Below, piece by piece: positions 1 to 6,122 of a stretch of 21,170 nucleotides of DNA. The translations under genes were made by a program, and so were the position numbers. The DNA comes from a virus. The stretch covers positions 1-21,170 of the IMG/VR virus record IMGVR_UViG_3300010151_000238; one strand, 5' to 3'. How positions within the stretch are numbered: position 1 is the first letter of the stretch; each line of letters starts with the position of its first letter. Under the pieces are notes generated by a model that saw nothing but the letters and a program-made list of their open reading frames with translations, was not told where the DNA came from and did no database searches.

Positions 1-2
1 CC

Positions 3-254
3 GTAAAGGTAGATAAGCGATCCAACGGCGCAAAGAAACGACACTTGAAAGCCACCGCCAACCCAGTTGGGGGTCAGCGGACTACAAAGCGAGCAACCGG
101 CGCAGAAGAACTAAGTAAACTCGGCAACGGCTACGTTTTTGCCGAGAACAAAACTATTTATGGAGACATGGAGTCCAAGATTTTGAACTCCAGTAAGGAA
201 ATCGAAAAACTAATAGAAAGTTTGGAGAAGGTAAATGAAGCGAAAGCACAATAA
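3..254 (+). CDS. Unknown protein, 5'-truncated by window edge
   Basis: This frame is open from the first bases of the window to a stop at 252-254, so the gene most likely begins upstream. A TTG at 45 could be a start but has no convincing ribosome binding site. The visible 83 residues are basic at the start (KRSNGAKKRH), followed by a Gly/Thr-rich stretch, and end in a charged helix (residues around MESKILNSSKEIEKLIESLEKV) that looks like a coiled coil. The stop overlaps the next gene by 20 bases, so the two are probably co-translated. In T4-type phages the gene before this block is often the portal or a small head protein, but nothing visible proves either. Function is not assigned. Confidence 0.6.
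   Translation, partial: VKVDKRSNGAKKRHLKATANPVGGQRTTKRATGAEELSKLGNGYVFAENKTIYGDMESKILNSSKEIEKLIESLEKVNEAKAQ
153..161 (+). promoter_or_regulatory. ACTATTTAT element, candidate late promoter (copy 1)
   Basis: This is an exact copy of the 9-mer that also precedes genes at 3212, 6123, 8716, 13195 and 16006. Here it lies inside the end of the first coding frame, 73 bases before the start of the gene at 235. It could drive that operon. It is less certain than the intergenic copies because it sits in coding sequence. Confidence 0.4.
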
Positions 255-1047
255 GAAGAGGAACACGGCGTTTTTATTTGAAGCGCTTGTCCGTGAAATG
301 ACCAAAGCTGTGGTCCGTGGCAACAAGAAGAAGAAAAATAAAGTTTTAAAAGTAATCAAAGAACACTTTTCTAAGGGGAAGCCCCTTTACAAAGAACTTC
401 AACTTTATAAAAGCATTTACGAAACAAAAAACGTAGACCATCTTACCGCAGCAAAGATTGTGGTGGAGTGTCGCAACGAACACCGCCAACTTGATAAAAA
501 ACAAGTATTCAAATATCAATCTTTTTTAATCTCCGAGGTTAATAAAACCATTTCACCCCGCGTTTATAATAATTTTGTCCCCAACTATCGTTCGTTAGCT
601 TCGATAGCACAGCTTTTTAATGACGATACTTCTGCCAAGTCGCGAGTGCTTTTAGAAAGCGCCCTCATCAAACAAATGACTGCGCCCACAAAAAACGTTC
701 AGAAAAAGAAAGGCTTGGACGATTTTACTTTCAAACAATATGTCAAGACTTTTAATAAAGAATATTCCTCATTGTTGTCCGAGCAAAAGATGGTTCTTGG
801 GTTGTTTATTAATGATCAAATTTCGTTGGCATCTTTTTTGAATGAAGAGATTGATCGCTTACGTTCCACTTTGCAAAAAGGTCTTGATGTCAATGAAATA
901 AAAGAAGATGAAATAATGACAGAGAATACCCAAAAGATAATTCAAATCCTCGATGACATAAAAAACAAAAAACTTTCCGAGCAAGCCATTGTCGATATTC
1001 TCAAGATACAAAAATTAGTTAGTGAGATCCAATCTAATGACGATTAA
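235..1047 (+). CDS. Conserved phage protein of unknown function, head-gene cluster
   Basis: A 270-residue, strongly basic protein. The N-terminus (KRKHNKKRNTAFLFEALVRE) is distinctive. I recognise the type from the head-gene clusters of uncultivated T4-like phages, where it is annotated as hypothetical. The body is predicted mostly helical, with no signal peptide or membrane segment. The C-terminal third, from about residue 205, is acidic and helical and could be a coiled coil (IIQILDDIKNKKLSEQAIVDILK). The start at 235 is supported by GGAGAAGG at 223-230. The gene overlaps its upstream neighbour by 20 bases and its downstream one by 11. Position just ahead of the prohead protease suggests a role in head assembly or the prohead core, but this is inference only. 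Confidence 0.85.
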   Translation: MKRKHNKKRNTAFLFEALVREMTKAVVRGNKKKKNKVLKVIKEHFSKGKPLYKELQLYKSIYETKNVDHLTAAKIVVECRNEHRQLDKKQVFKYQSFLISEVNKTISPRVYNNFVPNYRSLASIAQLFNDDTSAKSRVLLESALIKQMTAPTKNVQKKKGLDDFTFKQYVKTFNKEYSSLLSEQKMVLGLFINDQISLASFLNEEIDRLRSTLQKGLDVNEIKEDEIMTENTQKIIQILDDIKNKKLSEQAIVDILKIQKLVSEIQSNDD

Positions 1048-1561
1048 AATCAAAGTCGGTCGCGCCGCAAAGAAGCAAGCAGTTCAACGAAAAATCGCTG
1101 TTAAAAAATCTTTGGACGGCAACTTGATGTTTCTTTCGCACCCACATATCAATGTCATCGTCAAAAAAGATAAAAATAAAGTTTTAGCTTTCGCCAAAGA
1201 TTCCAAATACACGGATGAAGCCTACGCCGCCATGAAACGCTTGTTAACCTATTTAGCCGATGTGGGCTTAGTGGCTTTTGATTCTATTCAGGGGGGAAAT
1301 ATTTATGCTTCCTTGGAGGGGCTTTTAGTAGAGCCGACCGAAGAACGTTCCATTGTGCAACTGGTGACTTTTCATATTGGTGAATGGCTCAACAAAGAAA
1401 GCTCGGAAGTTTATGATGAATATTACCAAGAAGAAGTCGAAGAATATTTATTAGATCCCGATGACGCGGATTCTACGGAGCTTGGTGAAGTCCCACAAGA
1501 AGCTGACAAGGGCGTGCTACCCAAAGATCCCCTTGTTACTCCCCTTATTTACAGGATATAA
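1037..1561 (+). CDS. Conserved phage protein of unknown function, head-gene cluster
   Basis: From the ATG at 1037 this is a 174-residue protein; a GTG at 1022 would add five residues. The ATG is preferred because it overlaps the upstream stop by only 11 bases. The first third is basic (KVGRAAKKQAVQRK). The middle is a compact alpha/beta-looking region (LMFLSHPHINVIVKKDKNKV). The C-terminal third is very acidic (SSEVYDEYYQEEVEEYLLDP). No membrane segment or catalytic motif is evident. The stop TAA at 1559-1561 shares its last base with the next ATG (TAATG), implying translational coupling. The basic-then-acidic layout and position before the protease fit a head or prohead-core component, but no family can be named. 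Confidence 0.8.
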   Translation: MTIKIKVGRAAKKQAVQRKIAVKKSLDGNLMFLSHPHINVIVKKDKNKVLAFAKDSKYTDEAYAAMKRLLTYLADVGLVAFDSIQGGNIYASLEGLLVEPTEERSIVQLVTFHIGEWLNKESSEVYDEYYQEEVEEYLLDPDDADSTELGEVPQEADKGVLPKDPLVTPLIYRI

Positions 1562-1875
1562 TGTCCCTAATTATATTTATTTTAGCCGCGTATGGCTTAA
1601 CTCAAATATTAGTGTTTGGGTCAATCTTTGATCCAATTAGACCAACTCAGGGCTTTTTCGGAGAACTCTTTCAGTGTTCAATGTGCTTGGGTTTTTGGGT
1701 TGGTGTGTTTGTTTACGGTGTTTCTTTTTACACGGAACTATTTACATTTGAACTCAACTTGGTCAATCCATTTTTATTGGGATGGCTCAGTTCGGGGACA
1801 AGTTATATTCTAAGTCAACTTTTTGGCGATGAGGGAATAAAAATAAAGGTGGAGAATAATGGGAATCAACATTAG
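1561..1875 (+). CDS. Small DUF1360-like membrane protein with CxxC motif
   Basis: A 104-residue protein with a hydrophobic N-terminal segment (residues 2-21), a second around 43-57 and a third around 68-88. It therefore probably has two or three membrane spans. The motif FQCSMCLGFWVG (Cys39 and Cys42) resembles the C-x-x-C-x-G-F-W signature of DUF1360 (PF07098) inner-membrane proteins, whose function is unknown. No other membrane protein is seen in this head block. It is translationally coupled to the gene before it, and its tail overlaps a possible 25-residue peptide. Possible roles are anchoring prohead assembly at the inner membrane or changing the host envelope; both are speculative. The DUF1360 assignment rests on the motif and topology only. 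Confidence 0.75.
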   Translation: MSLIIFILAAYGLTQILVFGSIFDPIRPTQGFFGELFQCSMCLGFWVGVFVYGVSFYTELFTFELNLVNPFLLGWLSSGTSYILSQLFGDEGIKIKVENNGNQH

Positions 1876-1936
1876 CGTTTTTACAGACAATCACTGGATG
1901 CTTCGTCCTCCAACCAACTGTTGCAAGGGGTCGTGA
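1859..1936 (+). CDS. Possible 25-residue peptide overlapping DUF1360-like gene
   Basis: A short frame begins at ATG 1859 behind AGGTGGAG (1847-1854) and ends at TGA 1934-1936, two bases before the protease ATG at 1939. It encodes a 25-residue peptide starting MGINISVFTD and ending with a Cys-Cys pair (TNCCKGS). It covers the otherwise unexplained 63 bases between the upstream stop and the protease start. The protease ribosome binding site lies inside it. It may be a real micro-protein or a leader whose translation opens the protease start. There is no homology evidence, so it remains tentative. Confidence 0.4.
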   Translation: MGINISVFTDNHWMLRPPTNCCKGS

Positions 1937-1938
1937 CT

Positions 1939-2520
1939 ATGAGCAAGAAACAAATTCTTACTGAGTATTTTTTATTGGAGCGACAAACCGAAGGAGTCAA
2001 GACCGATGACGGCTTTATTTATCTTTCTGGGCTGTTTCAACAGGCTAACAAGAAAAACGGCAATGGCAGAGTTTACCCGCCTCGCGCACTGGCTCGCGAA
2101 ATAGAAAACTATAAGAAGATTGTGCGTGAACGTCGTTCCTACGGAGAACTTGACCATCCTGATAGTTCTGTGGTGGAATTGAAAAACTCTTCGCATATTG
2201 TAACTGAAATCAAAATGGACGGCGAAGGCGTTTTTGGAACGCTCAAGCTTTTAAACACTCCCGCTGGCAAAATTGCCCAGCAGATTGTTATGGACGGCGG
2301 CTCAATGGGAATCTCCTCCCGTGGTTTAGGCTCTACTCGACAAGATGGCGATACTACGCTTGTTGAAGACGATTTTCAACTTATTTGTTTCGATCTTGTT
2401 TCGGAAGCCTCAACTCCCGGCGCATATTTGATGAAAGAAGGCAAAGAGCGTGACCTATTCTGCAAGGCAGACCGCATTAATCGTGCGCTCAATGATATTC
2501 TTGTAGGAAGGAAGAAATGA
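1939..2520 (+). CDS. 21: Prohead core serine protease, T4 gp21-like
   Basis: A 193-residue prohead maturation protease of the T4 gp21 family, which shares the herpesvirus-assemblin fold. It cleaves the scaffold and the N-terminus of the capsid protein before DNA packaging. The catalytic His is expected in YGELDHP (His73) and the nucleophile Ser in GGSMGISSRG (Ser126 or Ser127). The acidic residue in CFDLVSEAS (Asp152) lies in the strand where an active-site partner could sit. The early GLFQQANKKNGNGRVYPP block is typical of the family. The start is set at ATG 1939 behind AAGGGG (1925-1930); a TTG at 1921 would add six residues without support. The stop overlaps the next start (ATGA). Its position directly ahead of scaffold and capsid genes matches T4 order. 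Confidence 0.93.
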   Translation: MSKKQILTEYFLLERQTEGVKTDDGFIYLSGLFQQANKKNGNGRVYPPRALAREIENYKKIVRERRSYGELDHPDSSVVELKNSSHIVTEIKMDGEGVFGTLKLLNTPAGKIAQQIVMDGGSMGISSRGLGSTRQDGDTTLVEDDFQLICFDLVSEASTPGAYLMKEGKERDLFCKADRINRALNDILVGRKK

Positions 2521-2942
2521 AGCGAGAACAACTAAAAAAACTTATCAAGCCCATTATCAAAGAATGTATCCATGAAGTTATTATGGAAAGTGGCGTGTTG
2601 ACCAAGGTTGTTACAGAGGTCGCCAATGGGCTGAATGTTGCCCACAACGGGCAACATATTGTTTCTGAACACCGACAACCAGAGTCCAACCATAATCAAG
2701 AAGCCATCAACCTTCAAAAAGCCCGCTTAAACGAACAACGTCAACAACTCACATCAGCTATAGGAAACAAAGCCTACACAAATATTTTTGAGGGAGTTGA
2801 ACCAATGACCGCTCCAACTGACCCGTCCCCCGGCAACCCGCTCGCCACCGTGGCTCCAAATGACCCCGGCGTGGATATTTCGGGCATCATGGCGATAGGC
2901 GGCAAAAGTTGGAAAACTTTGGCGCGGGGCAAAAAGAGATAA
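2517..2942 (+). CDS. Conserved phage protein of unknown function
   Basis: A 141-residue protein whose start overlaps the protease stop as ATGA, behind a purine-rich GGAAGGAAGAA. The N-terminal amphipathic helix (KREQLKKLIKPIIKECIHEV) is a pattern I have seen in small proteins near the protease and scaffold of uncultivated T4-like phages. The middle is Gln/Asn-rich, the region from about 95 to 120 is Pro/Gly/Thr-rich and probably disordered, and the C-terminus is a short basic tail (SWKTLARGKKR). No catalytic or membrane motif is visible. Its place between protease and scaffold suggests a prohead-core or minor capsid protein that might be a protease substrate; this is inferred from position only. 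Confidence 0.8.
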   Translation: MKREQLKKLIKPIIKECIHEVIMESGVLTKVVTEVANGLNVAHNGQHIVSEHRQPESNHNQEAINLQKARLNEQRQQLTSAIGNKAYTNIFEGVEPMTAPTDPSPGNPLATVAPNDPGVDISGIMAIGGKSWKTLARGKKR

Positions 2943-2943
2943 A

Positions 2944-3150
2944 ATGGCACACGTCACGGTCCACGCACGTTATAAAGAACCAGCCGATAGGCTAATCAAA
3001 AGATTTTCCCGAAAAGTAAAAAAAGAAGGGATTTTAGAAGAAGTCCGAGATCGAAGATTTTATAAAACGCCTTCATCGGTGCGACGCCAGAAAAAGCTTC
3101 GTAGAAAAAGGCTAGCCCGCAAAGCAGCCGAACAGCAAAGAAATAAGTAG
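2944..3150 (+). CDS. rpsU: Phage-encoded 30S ribosomal protein bS21
   Basis: A 68-residue, highly basic protein that reads as bacterial bS21 over most of its length. It has a short beta-strand start (HVTVHARYKEPADRLI), then the helix RRF-x-RKVKKEGILEEVR matching the bS21 core RRFKRxxEKAGVLxEVR. The RRFYKTPSSVRR segment matches the REFYEKPTxxR hallmark. The tail is Arg/Lys-rich (RRQKKLRRKRLARK). bS21 sits near the 3' end of 16S rRNA on the 30S platform and influences initiation. bS21 genes are documented in some phages, including marine ones. The gene starts one base after the preceding stop and is followed by a candidate promoter at 3174. Incorporation into host ribosomes to bias initiation toward late phage mRNAs is an inference. 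Length and motifs appear intact. Confidence 0.93.
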   Translation: MAHVTVHARYKEPADRLIKRFSRKVKKEGILEEVRDRRFYKTPSSVRRQKKLRRKRLARKAAEQQRNK

Positions 3151-3173
3151 AAAGAGTTTTTACTCCTGTAGAT

Positions 3174-3182
3174 ACTATTTAT
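3174..3182 (+). promoter_or_regulatory. ACTATTTAT element, candidate late promoter (copy 2)
   Basis: This exact 9-mer lies in the 61-base gap between bS21 and the scaffold gene, 29 bases before the scaffold ATG. The scaffold ribosome binding site (AAGGAG at about 3198-3203) lies between them. There is no recognisable -35 box, as expected for T4-type late promoters, which rely on a -10-like element read by a phage sigma factor. Confidence 0.6.
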
Positions 3183-3211
3183 AGGGAATATTTCTGTAAG
3201 GAGAAGCGCAA

Positions 3212-4294
3212 ATGTCGTCATTGTTCGAAAAGGCTATAGCTGACGCCAAAGAGTTAAAGGAAACCGCCCTTAAAAATGCGGAGCATTTGATAATCGAAAA
3301 GTATTCGTCTGAACTAAAAGAGACCATTGAAAACCTTTTGGAACAACCGGAAGAGGAAGATCTTGATATAACAATGGACGACGAAGCACTCGCAGGCGAT
3401 GAAGACCTTGGTGCAATGGGCGAAGAAGAGGAAGAAATGGGACTCGACATGGGTCCAGAGGTTGGTCCCGGCGAAGAATCCTTAATGGCTCAAGTTCCCG
3501 ACGCCGCAGTTGCTGTTCTTTCTGGTGAACTTGATGACGCCGAAGAAATAGAAATAGACTTTGACGAACTTCGTGCTGCTATGGATGCGGAGATGGACCC
3601 CTCCACCCCAGAAGATATTATTGATCGAGAAGAAGAAATTATTGAACCTATGGCTGGCGGCGAAGAAGGAACAGAAGATGTAGAAGCCATAATGGAAGAA
3701 CTTACAGAAGAACAACTCGCCACTTTACTTGAAGAGGTTGATGTTGATATCGCGTCCATCTATCCTTCAAACGGCTGGGCTGGCTCTACTCAAGGGGATA
3801 AAGCAGAAAACGTACAACTCGTTGCTCTGGGTCAAGCGCTTGAAGAAGAATTGGCACGCGAACGCGAAAAGAACGAAAAGCTCACGGATCAAAATGTTGA
3901 ATTGACCGAGAGCTTAAAGAAATCAAAAAAGAATCTTGTCAAAGCCAAAAAAGTTCTAACAGAGATGCAGAACAGGGTGGCACAGGCAAACCTCCGTAAC
4001 GCTAAGTTGTTTTATGCAACAAAAGTGTTGGAGACACAAGAACTTAATACCCGACAAAAGAATAAAATTGTCGAGTCCTTGGCGAAAGCCAAAACAACTG
4101 AGGAAGCAAAACTGGTTTATGAGACTCTAAAAGAATCAGTGGGTAGCACCAAAGAAACTGCACCAAAATCATTGGTTGAGGCAGTAAACAGAACACGTTC
4201 CCTCATCCTCTCTTCTACACCAAGAGAAGAGAAACAAAAAGTTTCTCCGATGTATGATCATTGGAAGAAGCTTGCAGGAATTAATAAACCATAG
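3212..4294 (+). CDS. 22: Prohead core scaffolding protein, T4 gp22-like
   Basis: A 360-residue, very acidic protein. It has an N-terminal helix (SSLFEKAIADAKELKE), a long Glu/Asp-rich disordered middle at about residues 45-180, and a coiled coil at about 205-270. The C-terminal domain has NAKLFYATKVLETQELNTRQ followed by KNKIVESLAKAKTTEEAKLVYETL, typical of T4-type scaffolds. The short tail PMYDHWKKLAGINKP is also usual. The protein forms the temporary core around which the capsid shell assembles and is then digested by the prohead protease. The start is supported by AAGGAG just upstream. The stop TAG overlaps the strong ribosome binding site of the capsid gene, so the two should be translated in tandem. 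The assignment rests on composition, C-terminal motifs and position. Confidence 0.9.
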   Translation: MSSLFEKAIADAKELKETALKNAEHLIIEKYSSELKETIENLLEQPEEEDLDITMDDEALAGDEDLGAMGEEEEEMGLDMGPEVGPGEESLMAQVPDAAVAVLSGELDDAEEIEIDFDELRAAMDAEMDPSTPEDIIDREEEIIEPMAGGEEGTEDVEAIMEELTEEQLATLLEEVDVDIASIYPSNGWAGSTQGDKAENVQLVALGQALEEELAREREKNEKLTDQNVELTESLKKSKKNLVKAKKVLTEMQNRVAQANLRNAKLFYATKVLETQELNTRQKNKIVESLAKAKTTEEAKLVYETLKESVGSTKETAPKSLVEAVNRTRSLILSSTPREEKQKVSPMYDHWKKLAGINKP

Positions 4295-4299
4295 GAGGT
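4292..4299 (+). promoter_or_regulatory. Near-consensus ribosome binding site of the capsid gene
   Basis: TAGGAGGT lies 8 bases before the capsid ATG and is the longest Shine-Dalgarno match noticed in the window. Its first three bases are the scaffold stop codon. A strong site fits the need for hundreds of capsid copies per virion. Confidence 0.8.
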
Positions 4300-4307
4300 A
4301 AACAATT

Positions 4308-6026
4308 ATGTCTGCATTAAAGAAATTGACAGAAGGCATCGTTGCACGCGACCTCGGTAAAGAAGGTGCTGCTCTCATGATTAAGTGGGAAAAGACCGGT
4401 CTTTTAGAGGGTATCGATTGCGATGTCAAGAGAAATACTATGGCTCGGCTCTTAGAGAACCAAGCCAAGGAACTTCTTCGCGAAGTTTCTACAATGGCGG
4501 CAGGAGATGTTGAAGGCTTTTCAGCCGTCGCGTTTCCGCTCGTCCGACGAGTTTTTGGTGAGTTGATCGCCAATGATCTTGTCTCCGTTCAACCGATGAG
4601 TCTGCCCAGTGGTCTGATTTTCTTCATGGATTTCGTCTACAAGGGTTCAAAGTTGGGTAATGTGGCTACAGCCGATGAGTCCATTTATGGCGGTAATCGG
4701 GTCGGTAATCAGATTACTGGTGGCTTGCTCATCAGTGGTACTGGTGGTCCCGCAGAAGAGGGTCCGTACTCCCTCAACAATGGTTATGCTGCGCCTACTG
4801 GTGCTATTACCTTGACAACCACGTTGCTTGCTTCCGGTACATACGGCGGCGGCATTGTAGCATCCGATAATGGCGATATTCTCAAAGGCGATTTACTTGC
4901 CAGCACGTTTGATCGCTATCTGCGTTATGACGCAGATATTCCCTCTGGTACGAATGCTGCTGTTGCAACTTTCCCGGTTTCCGAACTTGTGGATGGATAC
5001 ATGTTGCAGGACGATTTGATTACGCTCACGCCGATTACCGCTCTGACTAATGGTCTGGTGCAACGCCGATTGACGCGGATTGATCCTGATGATACGACAC
5101 GATGTTTTGTTGTGTGCGCTGCGACAGGTTCAGAAACGGTGGATCAGTGTGCTACCGCTTTGGATACTAATAACTGGGCTGGTGCGTTGATCGATCGTTG
5201 GACGACAGGCGACGGCGTTGGCTCCGTTAAGGGTGCTGCGGACTGGGCATTGGAAAACACGCCCAATATTCCCGAGATTAACATCAAGGTGAATAGTGTT
5301 GCTGTCACTGCCGACACCAAGAAGCTGAAGGCGAAATGGACGCCCGAGTTGGGGCAGGATCTTAATGCCTACCACAACTTGGATGCTGAAGTGGAGCTTA
5401 CTAGCATTCTCTCTGAGCAGATTGCCTTAGAAATCGATCAAGAAATCTTGAACGATCTCGTTCAAGGTGCTGCAAAGGGTGCCGGTGTGCAATACTGGAG
5501 CCGAGATGCGGGTAAGTTCGTAAATCGCGATACTGGTGTTGAGGTTGGTGCTTCTGGTACTCCCGACTTCACTGGTACGGTTAGCGAGTGGTACGAGACG
5601 CTTATTGAGACAATCAATGGTGTTTCGGCTCAAATCCACCGCAAGACTATTCGCGGTGGCGCAAACTTCTTAGTTTGTGGTCCCGAAGTCGCCGGTATTC
5701 TTGAGTTCACTGCTGGTTTCCGTGCTAATGTTGCTGTTGACAGTAATAAGGGCACTGCCGGTGCGATGAACGTTGGTTCACTCAGCAAGAAGTTCGACAT
5801 TTGGGTCGATCCTTATTTCCCAAGGAATGTTATTCTCGTGGGTCGTAGGGGTAATAGCTTCTTAGAAAGTGGTTACGTTTATGCTCCTTACGTTCCGCTA
5901 CAGGTCACTCCTACCATCTTTGGTACGGAAGACTTTGTGCCGCGTAAGGGTGTCATGACTCGCTACGCCAAGAAGATGGTCCGTCCAGACATGTATGGTC
6001 TGGTAATCGTCGAAGATTTGGTATAA
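4308..6026 (+). CDS. 23: Major capsid protein, T4 gp23-like
   Basis: A 572-residue major head protein of the T4 gp23 family (HK97 fold); T4 gp23 is 521 residues. Hallmarks are AFPLVRRVFGELIANDLVSV followed by QPMSLPSGLIFFMDF at residues 74-108, and the C-terminal FGTEDFVPRKGVMTRYAKKM then VRPDMYGLVIVEDL. The first 69 or so residues are the expected propeptide. GDVE/GFS after Glu69 is the likeliest cleavage point for the phage protease by position, although the classical consensus has Leu or Ile two before Glu. LLE at 32-34 and 48-50 also fits that consensus. Residues about 110-330 are rich in Gly/Thr/Asp and probably contain the insertion domain. A strong ribosome binding site precedes the gene and an intrinsic terminator follows. 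No gp24-like vertex paralogue lies in the window. Confidence 0.96.
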   Translation: MSALKKLTEGIVARDLGKEGAALMIKWEKTGLLEGIDCDVKRNTMARLLENQAKELLREVSTMAAGDVEGFSAVAFPLVRRVFGELIANDLVSVQPMSLPSGLIFFMDFVYKGSKLGNVATADESIYGGNRVGNQITGGLLISGTGGPAEEGPYSLNNGYAAPTGAITLTTTLLASGTYGGGIVASDNGDILKGDLLASTFDRYLRYDADIPSGTNAAVATFPVSELVDGYMLQDDLITLTPITALTNGLVQRRLTRIDPDDTTRCFVVCAATGSETVDQCATALDTNNWAGALIDRWTTGDGVGSVKGAADWALENTPNIPEINIKVNSVAVTADTKKLKAKWTPELGQDLNAYHNLDAEVELTSILSEQIALEIDQEILNDLVQGAAKGAGVQYWSRDAGKFVNRDTGVEVGASGTPDFTGTVSEWYETLIETINGVSAQIHRKTIRGGANFLVCGPEVAGILEFTAGFRANVAVDSNKGTAGAMNVGSLSKKFDIWVDPYFPRNVILVGRRGNSFLESGYVYAPYVPLQVTPTIFGTEDFVPRKGVMTRYAKKMVRPDMYGLVIVEDLV

Positions 6027-6052
6027 TCTAGTCGTTGACTGATTAAAAGATT

Positions 6053-6090
6053 CCCCTCGTCTGCCTCGGCAGGCGGGGGGTTTCTCTTTT
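6053..6090 (+). terminator. Strong intrinsic terminator after the capsid gene
   Basis: The arms 6053-6064 and 6069-6080 form a 12-base-pair, GC-rich stem with two G-U pairs and a four-base CTCG loop. It is followed by the T-rich run TTTCTCTTTT (6081-6090). It sits 26 bases after the capsid stop and just before the next ACTATTTAT copy, so it probably ends the scaffold-capsid transcript. Confidence 0.88.
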
Positions 6091-6095
6091 GCCAA

Positions 6096-6104
6096 ACTAT
6101 TTAT
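6096..6104 (+). promoter_or_regulatory. ACTATTTAT element, candidate late promoter (copy 3)
   Basis: This exact 9-mer lies between the capsid terminator and the next gene, 18 bases clear of the ATG at 6123. GAGAGGA, the ribosome binding site, follows almost directly. A terminator followed by this element is what a new transcription unit would look like. Confidence 0.65.
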
Positions 6105-6122
6105 GTGAGAGGATTTAAAACT

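Noticed and set aside
1616-1813. 65-codon plus-strand frame within the DUF1360-like gene
   Set aside because: Out-of-frame shadow; the coupled membrane-protein frame has the better motif and start.
3154-3167. GAGT-TTTT-ACTC hairpin after bS21
   Set aside because: Four-base-pair stem without a following T run; too weak to call a terminator.
3175-3759. Minus-strand frames rich in Ser opposite the scaffold gene
   Set aside because: They are the complement of Glu/Asp-rich codons (GAA/GAT runs give Ser/Phe runs) and have no start signals; shadows of the scaffold gene.
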